Positions 56,016 through 64,000 of a stretch of 64,000 nucleotides of DNA are shown here, piece by piece. The stretch covers positions 62,001 to 126,000 of the forward strand of contig NZ_JAHUQD010000002.1 in the NCBI RefSeq assembly GCF_023838525.1, read 5' to 3'. The DNA is from Caldicoprobacter algeriensis (GTDB lineage Bacteria; Bacillota; Clostridia; Caldicoprobacterales; Caldicoprobacteraceae). A model generated the notes under the pieces. The model was not told the DNA's origin. It was given only the letters and a program-made list of their open reading frames with translations, and did not search any database. Each line of letters starts with the position of its first letter. The first letter of the stretch is position 1. The translations under genes were made by a program, and so were the position numbers.

Positions 56016-56044
56016 ATTATACACTATGATAGTCGCTCCAACAA
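56016..56044 (-). promoter_or_regulatory. Promoter of uxuA-aguA with XylR-like half-site
   Basis: On the minus strand TTGTTG (56044-56039) and TATAAT (56021-56016) are spaced 17 bases. The -35 sits in AAGTTTGTTGGA, which resembles a half of the XylR/ROK operator AGTTTGTTT, so the ROK protein encoded upstream may bind here. Confidence 0.55.
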
Positions 56045-56067
56045 ACTTAAAAGATGTTTATAAAGGC

Positions 56068-57273
56068 TCAGGAAATATCAGGATGAGCAAATAGCTCCGA
56101 AATAACCAGGGATACCGCTCCCATAGCTCCCGCATGAAGCTTCAACCTCGAAGTCCTGATTTTTGTTCTGTGGTATTTATATACCAAACATTTCTTCTCC
56201 ACTTCATTCAATATTTCAGGCAGGATAATGTCTTCTGCCAGAGACAGCGTATTCCCGATTATCACCAACTCTGGATTAAAAGTATTTATTAAATTTATTA
56301 TTCCTATACCCAAATTCCTGCCTATCTCCTTTAACCCTTCTACTGCAATGATACTACCTTCCCGCGCATACCGTATTATACTCAGCGCATTTAATCCATC
56401 TATGGTATTGCGATTTATATATTTGTCCTGATTCCCCCTCTCCAATTGAGCATACATGTAATTGAGCAATGCCCTCTCGGAAGCATAATTCTCCCAGCAG
56501 CCAGTATTCCCACAGCTACATATTTCATCGTATATATTTATAGTCGCATGCCCTATTTCTCCAGACAAACCAGATGCTCCTCTGTACAGTTCTCCGTTAA
56601 TTATTATCCCTGTGCCAATTCCTATCCCTGCACTCACATACACGAAGTTGCTGCATTCAATGCCAATCCCAAACCACTTTTCACTCACCGCTCCTACGTT
56701 GGCTTCGTTATCTATATGAACCTTTATTTCAAATCTATTCTCCACAATGTCTTTGAGAGGCACATTTGTCCATTTCAGGTTGGGTGCCATCAATATTGTT
56801 CCCTTTCTGTAATCCACAATACCAGGAACGCCTATACCAATACCCATAATTCCATTAACAGTCTTAGGGGTATTTGCCACAGCTTCAGCAATAGATTGCA
56901 GCAAAAACTCAATGACCTTTTCTTGCCCTTCTCCAAGCCTTAAATCTACCTTTTTTTCCCAGATTATATTCCCGGTCAAATCAGCCAAAACAGTTAAAAT
57001 ATAATTTACGCCTAAATCAACCCCTATTATGCAACCTCCTTTATCGTTTATTGTTAGCATAATAGGTTTTCGTCCACCCTTTGATTCACCGGGCCCTATT
57101 TCCTTTACAAAGCCCTCACGTATGAGTTCATCTACTAGAAAAGAAACCGTTGACTTATTCAAGCCTGTAAACTCAGCAATACCAGCCCTTGAAATGACCT
57201 CTTTTTTTCTTATAGTATTTAAAACTATGGATTTATTGATCTGTTTGACCAATAGTTGATCCGCTGTAATCAT
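56068..57273 (-). CDS. ROK-family (XylR-like) transcriptional regulator
   Basis: The 401-residue protein has an N-terminal winged helix (SRAGIAEFTGLNKSTVSFLV) and a ROK sugar-kinase-like domain with GVDLGVNYILTVLADLTG, GIGVPGIVD, and the zinc loop CSCGNTGCWENYAS. Zinc-loop ROK repressors sense sugars such as xylose. ATG at 57273 has GGGGG upstream. It is transcribed toward uxuA and aguA, 87 bases apart, and most likely controls them. Confidence 0.9.
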   Translation of the reverse strand: MITADQLLVKQINKSIVLNTIRKKEVISRAGIAEFTGLNKSTVSFLVDELIREGFVKEIGPGESKGGRKPIMLTINDKGGCIIGVDLGVNYILTVLADLTGNIIWEKKVDLRLGEGQEKVIEFLLQSIAEAVANTPKTVNGIMGIGIGVPGIVDYRKGTILMAPNLKWTNVPLKDIVENRFEIKVHIDNEANVGAVSEKWFGIGIECSNFVYVSAGIGIGTGIIINGELYRGASGLSGEIGHATINIYDEICSCGNTGCWENYASERALLNYMYAQLERGNQDKYINRNTIDGLNALSIIRYAREGSIIAVEGLKEIGRNLGIGIINLINTFNPELVIIGNTLSLAEDIILPEILNEVEKKCLVYKYHRTKIRTSRLKLHAGAMGAVSLVISELFAHPDIS

Positions 57274-57375
57274 ATTATGCCCCCACTTCACTTAATCAAC
57301 TTTTTTGTCTTTCAAAAATATGTATTATGGTTTATAGTATATAATAACATAAACGCAAGCCTTTTTCATCAAAAT

Positions 57376-60300
57376 TCAAGAACTTCCGACAACCACATCG
57401 CAAAACCTTCTCACCGGACACAAAGCACATGCCTCGGATTTTTTGGGTTTGTATTCATCAAATGGTTTCATGCCCAGCAAAGCAGGCGACTCAGCTACCA
57501 TCTCGTCAATTATTTTCTCGGCATATCCTTTATTGATCGGGACGCTTATAGCCCGGCCTGCGTTTAAGAAATATATAACCGCCTCGTCCACAATTACCCT
57601 TTCACCCTTGTAATGGAGTACCTTATTCAAAGCCCAGGCGTAGCAGACAAGCTGGTCGTGATAGTACATCGCCTTTTCTTCGGCTTCAGCAAGGCTGTTT
57701 ACGCGAGTGGTTTTATAATCTATGACGGTGGCCCTGAACCGTCCTTCTCCCCGATAAATATCCACCCTATCGACGATCCCGGAGAAGTAAAGGCCCTCAT
57801 CGATAGGCACCCTAAAGGCGTATTCTCTCAAGCTATCGAGCAGCTGACCTCGTACCTCTTTTGCGCGCTGTTTCTCTATCTCACACAACCCCTGCATATA
57901 TCCTTTAAGCGCCGACACATCGCGTTGGATATCGATGCCCAGTTCTCGAGCAAACTCGGTCAAGGTTTCGATTTTCAATCCGGGCAAATCAGCCACATCG
58001 ACTTCCTTTAGCAAAAGATGAACGTTTATCCCTAAATCAACAGGTGTGGTCTCACCTGCCCACTCATCCATCCTCTCTTCCAGCAATTCATGCAGAAATG
58101 CGCGGCTGTCCTGTTTGAGGTTCAATATATTTTCAAAGTAAAACCTTCTGGGGCAGTCCTTATATTTCAGCCAAGACGATATGCTTATGCTTCCTTCACG
58201 GGAAGCATCCAGGGGTTTCAGTTTCAGCGTAAAAGCACCACCTACATCGACGCTCTTCAAAACGCCTTGACCATTGTTCCCCTGCTTTGCTTGGAGACAC
58301 AGCAGTTCCTCTGCCTTCACTTCTATCAGCTCGGCAATGTTGCCGGATTGCTTTATAGCCCACGTGAGCTGCTTCATGAAACTGTTCAGCTTTTCAGGGG
58401 CGCAATCCTCACCTATATCCTGACGCTCGCCTATCAATGCCAGATACTCCCTTGCACGGGTAGCCGCGACGTAGAAAAGCCTTCTTGACTCGTCAAGCTC
58501 TGCCAGCAGCCTACGGTTATAAATCTCGGCATATGCTGGGTTTACGGCCTCGTTTAGCTTGCCTTCACCGTCAACACCCATAGCCACCAGGTTGTTGTGT
58601 TCATTCAGCAGGAAAAGGAACTTATTCTTTTTGGCCTGCGCATCCAGCGCCTGATCCATATCGGGTATTAAAACCGCCCTGAACTCCAGGCCTTTTGAAG
58701 CGTGGATGGTCAATATCTTCACCGCATTGCTGTCCTCGCTGTCCAGCGAAGCCTCTTCTTCCCTATCCGATGACCTGCTCAGAGTATCCACGTACACCAG
58801 GAAATCCCGGGCTGTATATATCCCCTTATCCTCAAACCGCTCAACTATTCCCATCAGCTTTTCCAGGTTGCGCAGCTTTTTCTCGCCATAGGGTAGGGCC
58901 ATCAAGATTTCATCATACCCTGTCAGCTCAATGAGCCTATCAAATAATTCCGCTGCATTTGTTATCCCGCCAAGGGCACAGACGCCTTTAAGTATTGAAG
59001 CCGCCCTTTGAACCACCCATGCTTCCTCATCCTGCAAAGCTTCTGAAAAAGCCTCCATCAACGCATCCGGCCTGGTATGTTCCATCCCCTGTTCTTTCAC
59101 AAATCCTGCAAATTCGAGCAAAAGGTCATCGGAAAATCCGAATATTGGCGATCTCAGTACGGTAAACAGAGCCAGCCTGTCGTACGGATAAAACACCAGC
59201 CTGTATAGAGCCAGTATGTCGGTTACCTCCTGCTTGCTCCAAAACCCTATTCCCCCAAGCACGCAGTAAGGGATACGGTGGTTTGTAAGCGCCCGTTCGA
59301 CCTGCGCCAGCGAAGACCTGCTCCTTAAAAGTATGGCTATGTCGCTGTAATCAAAGCCTTGTGATACAAGCCTGTGAATGGCTGCCGCAATCACATCCCC
59401 CTGGTAGTCCTTTTTGCCCACCGAAACTATATCGTCGTATTCCCCTTCCAATACCTCTTTAAGCTGATCCATCGAATCCTCGGAGAGCAGCAACCCCTTT
59501 GCCAAATCCCATCTTGTCCTGGGCTTGACCTGCTTTAAAGCCTCCTTACCCCATGTTATAAGCTCCACCTTTGGCTCATTGTAGCGTTCATCCTTCTGCT
59601 GCTCGGGGTATTTTAAAGGCTCATATGGGTTCAATAGGTGTTTAAACACCCCGTTGACAAAACCTATGATGGTTTTGGTGCTCCTGTAGCAATTGCTCAA
59701 GTATTCCACCCTTCCACCGTGCTCAGAGATCTGCCTGCACCCCTCTTCAAACACCCTGTAATCCGAACCCCTGAATCCGTATATGGACTGCTTGTAGTCT
59801 CCGACTATGAAAAGCCTTCCTGCAGGTATGCATCCATTCCTGTGCGTAAGGAGATCAAGGATTTTCTTTTGAAGGGGATTGAGGTCCTGAAACTCATCCA
59901 CCATTATGGCAGTAAACTTCTCATGGTAGTATTTCTGTATATCGGGGTTGCTGAGCAGCCTCAAAGCATTAAGCTCCAAATCGTTGAAATCGAGCATATT
60001 CTCTCTGTCCTTGTACTGGCTATAGCTCCTGTACAGGCATTGTATCAGCCGCAGGCCCACATCTTCTAAAATGTGCATAAGGTCCGCTTCTGCACCTTTT
60101 ACCTTATCCTCCTGGCTGTATTGCCCCACCTGCACAGACTCTTGACTCACCCGGCCGTCCGTTACACCATCGCAACCGTCCCCTGGGCCATCGCAGTCAG
60201 ATTCTTCATAAACATTATTTGCGCTTTCATGAGCGCAATCAGTTTCTCCATCCACTTCATCGCTTTGAATATCACTACTGCCCTTTTGCTCTGTTTCTTC

Positions 60301-60933
60301 ACAGCTTTCTCCGGTTCCAACGCTCGATTTCAGATCCTCTGGCGTACATCCCCTTTCCATCATCGCCTTGAATGCCGATAAAATACCATCTTTAAGCTCA
60401 CCGGTAAAAAACGATATCGGCAATCTGTCGGCAATAGCCGCAACCATCTTTGTGTTTTGCGGGTCCTCGACAAACTCCCGTATTACTTCATCGGCTATCC
60501 TTGAAAGCACGATATCCCTGTCGATCTCGTCCATTACCTTAAAATCGGGGTCGATGCCCAGATACGCAAAGTTTTCGCGCAGCAGCTTGGCGCAAAATCC
60601 GTGTATGGTATCGATGTTGGCGCTGGTGATACGCATCCTCAATCCCGAAAGCCTTTTCTTTTCATCCATGCTGCTTTTTAGGATCCTATCCGAAAGCTCC
60701 TTGCGTATCCTATCCTTCATCTCGGCTGCGGCTTTGCGGGTAAAGGTTATGGCAACGATCCTGTCAAGGTCCACATCGGGATTTTCCAGGATCAGCCTTA
60801 TGAAGCGTCGCGTTAACACCCGCGTCTTGCCGGAGCCTGCACCCGCCCTCACTGCGATGCTGGCAGCGATGTCAAGAGCCCTGGCCTGTTCCTCGTTTAC
60901 GCCATACCTCTCGCATATATCCTGAAGCATCAT
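57376..60933 (-). CDS. addA: AddA-type helicase/nuclease subunit
   Basis: The 1185-residue UvrD-like protein has Walker A RAGAGSGKT near the start, AITFTRKAAAEMKDRI, IMVDEFQDLNPLQ, VGDYKQSIYGFRGSD, LTIHASKGLEF and YVAATRAREYL, and a C-terminal PD-(D/E)xK nuclease with TVIDYKTT. Two oddities stand out. A Cys-containing acidic insert of about 75 residues lies in domain 1 (60109-60333). An iron-sulfur-like set, YKDCPRRFYF plus CALCPVRRFC at the end, is normally seen in AddB. The start ATG overlaps the addB stop (GTGATG). It acts with AddB to resect double-strand breaks for recombination. Confidence 0.92.
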   Translation of the reverse strand: MMLQDICERYGVNEEQARALDIAASIAVRAGAGSGKTRVLTRRFIRLILENPDVDLDRIVAITFTRKAAAEMKDRIRKELSDRILKSSMDEKKRLSGLRMRITSANIDTIHGFCAKLLRENFAYLGIDPDFKVMDEIDRDIVLSRIADEVIREFVEDPQNTKMVAAIADRLPISFFTGELKDGILSAFKAMMERGCTPEDLKSSVGTGESCEETEQKGSSDIQSDEVDGETDCAHESANNVYEESDCDGPGDGCDGVTDGRVSQESVQVGQYSQEDKVKGAEADLMHILEDVGLRLIQCLYRSYSQYKDRENMLDFNDLELNALRLLSNPDIQKYYHEKFTAIMVDEFQDLNPLQKKILDLLTHRNGCIPAGRLFIVGDYKQSIYGFRGSDYRVFEEGCRQISEHGGRVEYLSNCYRSTKTIIGFVNGVFKHLLNPYEPLKYPEQQKDERYNEPKVELITWGKEALKQVKPRTRWDLAKGLLLSEDSMDQLKEVLEGEYDDIVSVGKKDYQGDVIAAAIHRLVSQGFDYSDIAILLRSRSSLAQVERALTNHRIPYCVLGGIGFWSKQEVTDILALYRLVFYPYDRLALFTVLRSPIFGFSDDLLLEFAGFVKEQGMEHTRPDALMEAFSEALQDEEAWVVQRAASILKGVCALGGITNAAELFDRLIELTGYDEILMALPYGEKKLRNLEKLMGIVERFEDKGIYTARDFLVYVDTLSRSSDREEEASLDSEDSNAVKILTIHASKGLEFRAVLIPDMDQALDAQAKKNKFLFLLNEHNNLVAMGVDGEGKLNEAVNPAYAEIYNRRLLAELDESRRLFYVAATRAREYLALIGERQDIGEDCAPEKLNSFMKQLTWAIKQSGNIAELIEVKAEELLCLQAKQGNNGQGVLKSVDVGGAFTLKLKPLDASREGSISISSWLKYKDCPRRFYFENILNLKQDSRAFLHELLEERMDEWAGETTPVDLGINVHLLLKEVDVADLPGLKIETLTEFARELGIDIQRDVSALKGYMQGLCEIEKQRAKEVRGQLLDSLREYAFRVPIDEGLYFSGIVDRVDIYRGEGRFRATVIDYKTTRVNSLAEAEEKAMYYHDQLVCYAWALNKVLHYKGERVIVDEAVIYFLNAGRAISVPINKGYAEKIIDEMVAESPALLGMKPFDEYKPKKSEACALCPVRRFCDVVVGSS

Positions 60934-63900
60934 CACACCCTCTCCTTTCTGGCCATCCTGGCTTGGTCGTGCCTGCACATGCCGCTGTAGGCACAGCCGA
61001 AGATTCCCGCCGGGCACTCCTTTTGCGGCATGAAGTACCCCTGCCTTATCCTGTCTATGACCTTTGCGGCCTCCTTCAGGCTCCAGGACAGCACTACCTG
61101 CATATTGCCTTTGGCAGGGGTTGCCCTAGGCCCTTTTTTACCTTCAAACAGCGCATTCTTTATATCCTTCCGAATTATGCCGTTCCATTCCAGCTTTTCA
61201 ATGCTGTAATACAAAAGGGCCAAGCACTCGGGATTTTTCACTCCAAACCGCCTCTTTATCATTTCGTCGACGGCAGCGTGGTACAGCGGCAACTGAAAAT
61301 CGCTGCCCTCTATGCATTCCTTTATGCTCTTTATGCCGCTCTTTTTGTAATCGTATATTATGTATCTGCCTGTAAATCGGCCTTTTGCATCGGCCTCCAT
61401 ATCCACCCTGTCTGCTACGCCCCGTATGACGGCGCTGCATCCGTCGATTGTGGTTTCAAAAAATTCTTCCAGCATCACCGGTTTCAAAATACGCCCCGTA
61501 ACCTCATAGTACCTTGCCATGCTCCGGGCATCATGGATGATGAAATTCTCCAGCACGCTATGCAGCTGCTTCAAAGCAAAGTCCTTAAGCGGAGGCAATA
61601 CATGGTCGAGGTGCAGATCCTGTGCCTGCTCAAAGAAGATGGCGTTAAACCTTTGCATATCGGGTGTCAACACATCATCATTGCCATGATAGTAAGCCTT
61701 CAGTACGGAGTGATAAAAGCTCCCAATGCCCATAGATCGTTCAGCGGCATCATCCTCAGCCTGTATGTCAAGAACCCTCTGGGCAAAATAGGTGAAAGGG
61801 CACCACACATAGCTGTTGAGCTGCGAAGCAGAGAAGGCATACTCCAAATCCTGCTGTTTGAGGCGTGGTAGCGTAAGCCTGCCATCGTAGGAATCAAATT
61901 GAGGGCAAAATTCCCTTGAAAATTCGATATTGGCTGCATAAGCCGAATACCTAAGCCTGTTTGCTGCCTCGTCAGCAGACACTTTCCAATCAATACGCCG
62001 GCCGCCCTGAGCATTCCTAATGTGCAGGCTGAAGGCCTTTATCGCTTCCCTTGCGCTGCAGGGTTTTTCATCAGACGCCATCCTGTCCCTCATGCTGACA
62101 TGCTGTGCCACCACAGCCCTACGGGTTTGCTCATCCAAAGTCGACAGCACTTCGTCTATAAAAGGCGAGGGGATCATCACGCTCCCGTCCTCATCTGCCG
62201 TCCTGTAGGAGAGATAAAGGCTTTTTCGCGCCGAAGATATGCAGGCATTAAACCTGATTTTCTCACGCTCAAGCTCCCACCACAATGGCCTTAAGTTGAT
62301 GCCCACTTCGAAAAGCCTGTCAACTTCGCATCCGTCAAATATGCCGACGCCGCTGCCGCCGACAGGGAAGATGCTCTCGTTCAATCCCAGGACAAAAACC
62401 GCATGGTACCGCTGTCCCCTTAAGAGGTCGGGAGTAATAAGCCTCACCCCTCCCCTCTCCGCGCTGAGGTCAGCGGCCTGTTGCTCAGATAAAGCAGATA
62501 TAACATCATGGACAGCCTGTTGTAAAGTTGCAATGCCGCCTTCGGAAGCATACTGCCCATAGGCCTTATACAACCGTTCCAGGGCCTCAAACATCCTGCT
62601 CACGGCCTCTATATCGCGCAGCCACAGCCCCACATCCAGCAGGCCACGGTTGTAAAGCTTTGAAATTTTATCCTCTATGTTAAGCCTTTTCAAAAGCTCG
62701 TTAAAGAGCTGAAAAAACTCCACCGGGCTGGAATTTGGGGCGTTCACAAGGCTCTCCAGCCCGCTTAAAAATTCGGTGACCACGCCTATGTACTCCTCCA
62801 TACCTGCCCTGGCTGCATCGTCCTGCGCTGTCTCAGCGTACCCTTTTAAAAATTCCGCAAAGTACATTCCGGGCTGTCCAGAATACTCTCCAAGTATGCG
62901 CTCGGCAATAGCAAGCAGCCTTGCAACATCAAACCCTTCATGATGCAGGACGTCAAACGGCAACAGATACTTGGAGGTAACTATGGATACAAAAGCGCTG
63001 TCCCTCTCCTCCTGATAGAGCACAAATTTGAGCAACGATATTATATCCTTTATCAGCGGTATCGACACCAAGCCGTTTTGCCTTCGAGCCTTTATGGGGA
63101 TGCCATACTCCCTAAATACCTCTAGAACCTTATCCCTGTAGCCATCCATGTCAGCAACCACAACGGCTATATCAGAGGGATTCACGTTTGAATCCTGTAT
63201 AAGCCCTTTTATTCGCCTGGCCGCCGTCCTTATCTCATGGTCAATACACGGGCTGTTCAGTATTTGTAGGCTTTCGCCATCAATCTTTACGCTTGCCCCT
63301 CCGGAATAAAGCCTTCTGGCCAGCTCCTCAAGATAGAAACCAGCATCAACACCGGCTTCTACGCGCTCAAATCCCAATCCCTCAAAATCCTTGACTATCT
63401 CCTCCATCACAAACTCTCGATTATAGTCATTTTTAAATGGTACATTGACGTATATGGGAATATCGGGATGGCTCTCCATTATTCTGCTGACCAGGTTCAA
63501 GTTCACGGGGTCCACGTTTACAAACCCATCTATGACTATAACGCCCGTGGCTTTCAATATTCTGGCATCCTTGCACGCCTTGATAGCCTCAATCGAAATG
63601 TCTTCTATGTCCATGAGATTCCTACGCGCCTTAAACCTCTCATACTGATGATAAATTTCGTACACACTCCGGCACTTTTCAAGTAATCTGCCGTAAAAGC
63701 TCGAGGTCCTGACCCAAAATTCATCGGGCGTGACGCACGAACGCTTAAAAAGCCTTATGGTATCAATCATGAGATTTAAAAAGCCCTGCTTGTATCTCAC
63801 TCGCCTGAAAAAATTATCCTCCGAAAGCCCCTCAACCAACCGCCTTAATATGACCCTTTTCTCGGTATCATCGATCACACGCTTCTTCCTCAGCTCATTC

Positions 63901-64000
63901 TCCAGGATCATCCGTTCCAGGTCATCAAAGCCAAAAACGTGGCAGTTGAAGATACCCCCCATTTGTTCGGCAAAAAGCCGCCTCACGTCAAACATGGCTT
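60933..64000 (-). CDS. addB: AddB-type helicase/nuclease subunit (N-terminus outside window)
   Basis: The frame is open to the right edge. The Met at 63995 is probably internal, since the usual AddB start with its nucleotide loop (G-x-GxGKT) precedes the FDDLERMIL segment seen here. About 1020 residues are present, with VFVLGLNESIFPVGGSG, ASQLNSYVWCPFTYFAQ, the nuclease strand YIIYDYKKSG and the final Cys group in CPAGIFGCAYSGMC, an iron-sulfur cluster site. It stops within the addA start, so the subunits are coupled. Confidence 0.88.
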   Translation of the reverse strand, partial: AMFDVRRLFAEQMGGIFNCHVFGFDDLERMILENELRKKRVIDDTEKRVILRRLVEGLSEDNFFRRVRYKQGFLNLMIDTIRLFKRSCVTPDEFWVRTSSFYGRLLEKCRSVYEIYHQYERFKARRNLMDIEDISIEAIKACKDARILKATGVIVIDGFVNVDPVNLNLVSRIMESHPDIPIYVNVPFKNDYNREFVMEEIVKDFEGLGFERVEAGVDAGFYLEELARRLYSGGASVKIDGESLQILNSPCIDHEIRTAARRIKGLIQDSNVNPSDIAVVVADMDGYRDKVLEVFREYGIPIKARRQNGLVSIPLIKDIISLLKFVLYQEERDSAFVSIVTSKYLLPFDVLHHEGFDVARLLAIAERILGEYSGQPGMYFAEFLKGYAETAQDDAARAGMEEYIGVVTEFLSGLESLVNAPNSSPVEFFQLFNELLKRLNIEDKISKLYNRGLLDVGLWLRDIEAVSRMFEALERLYKAYGQYASEGGIATLQQAVHDVISALSEQQAADLSAERGGVRLITPDLLRGQRYHAVFVLGLNESIFPVGGSGVGIFDGCEVDRLFEVGINLRPLWWELEREKIRFNACISSARKSLYLSYRTADEDGSVMIPSPFIDEVLSTLDEQTRRAVVAQHVSMRDRMASDEKPCSAREAIKAFSLHIRNAQGGRRIDWKVSADEAANRLRYSAYAANIEFSREFCPQFDSYDGRLTLPRLKQQDLEYAFSASQLNSYVWCPFTYFAQRVLDIQAEDDAAERSMGIGSFYHSVLKAYYHGNDDVLTPDMQRFNAIFFEQAQDLHLDHVLPPLKDFALKQLHSVLENFIIHDARSMARYYEVTGRILKPVMLEEFFETTIDGCSAVIRGVADRVDMEADAKGRFTGRYIIYDYKKSGIKSIKECIEGSDFQLPLYHAAVDEMIKRRFGVKNPECLALLYYSIEKLEWNGIIRKDIKNALFEGKKGPRATPAKGNMQVVLSWSLKEAAKVIDRIRQGYFMPQKECPAGIFGCAYSGMCRHDQARMARKERV

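Overview
The window looks like chromosomal DNA of an anaerobic, plant-polysaccharide-using member of the Firmicutes (class Clostridia, possibly a thermophile related to Caldicoprobacter or Mahella). The grounds are mid/low G+C, strong AGGAGG-type ribosome sites, frequent TTG and GTG starts, sigma-A type promoters, AdhE with a Rex-like site, AddAB instead of RecBCD, CsoR/CopZ/CopA, YyaL, BioY and a glucuronoxylan operon. The genus is a guess; the phylum is well supported.

Layout. 1-6700 holds the 3' end of an unidentified gene (possibly a glycosidase), an IS256 end, a ferritin-like/VIT1 iron transporter, adhE with an interesting leader, a PdxA-like dehydrogenase with a one-base frameshift, and a rhomboid protease. 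6870-13719 is a complete type I Wadjet plasmid-defence operon (jetA-B-C-D). 13780-17416 has a MarR-controlled ABC exporter, a remnant of a sugar-ABC permease, an esterase and tRNA-Ala(CGC). 17506-21821 is a four-gene operon for an alternative Hsp70 machine: GrpE-like, short DnaK, TPR protein, and a J-like/TPR/SEC-C protein whose HPD motif is altered. 22140-29941 contains housekeeping and metabolic genes (PHP phosphoesterase, a spore-type small protein, YyaL, glyoxalase, MBL hydrolase, AraC regulator with GH29 fucosidase).

29942-31166 is an IS256 scar. 31167-45914 is one long leftward operon: type III BREX (brxF, brxC, pglXI, brxHII, pglZ, brxA) with a HepT/MntA toxin-antitoxin pair inserted between brxC and pglXI, and two SEC-C repeat-protein genes appended after brxA. 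A decayed MntA-like gene lies just upstream. 46500-47963 has a DUF4846 protein and a macrodomain protein. 48170-52419 has csoR, bioY, a DUF1284 gene, copZ and copA. 52819-57273 is a glucuronate/xylan operon (ROK regulator, UxuA, GH67). 57376-64000 is addA and most of addB.

How parts fit together. Two anti-mobile-element systems, Wadjet and BREX-III, lie within 33 kb. Proteins ending in, or containing, nearly identical SEC-C zinc motifs occur both in the Hsp70 operon and at the tail of the BREX operon. A small gene scrap after the Hsp70 operon (17466-17502) matches the TPR region of the BREX-linked SEC-C protein, so the two loci probably share history. The best candidate for an undescribed system is this SEC-C/TPR/HEAT plus alternative-Hsp70 set, alone or as an accessory of BREX. 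A second strong signal is a 300-bp patch of about 23% G+C inside pglXI, between methyltransferase motifs I and IV, which suggests exchange of the target-recognition domain.
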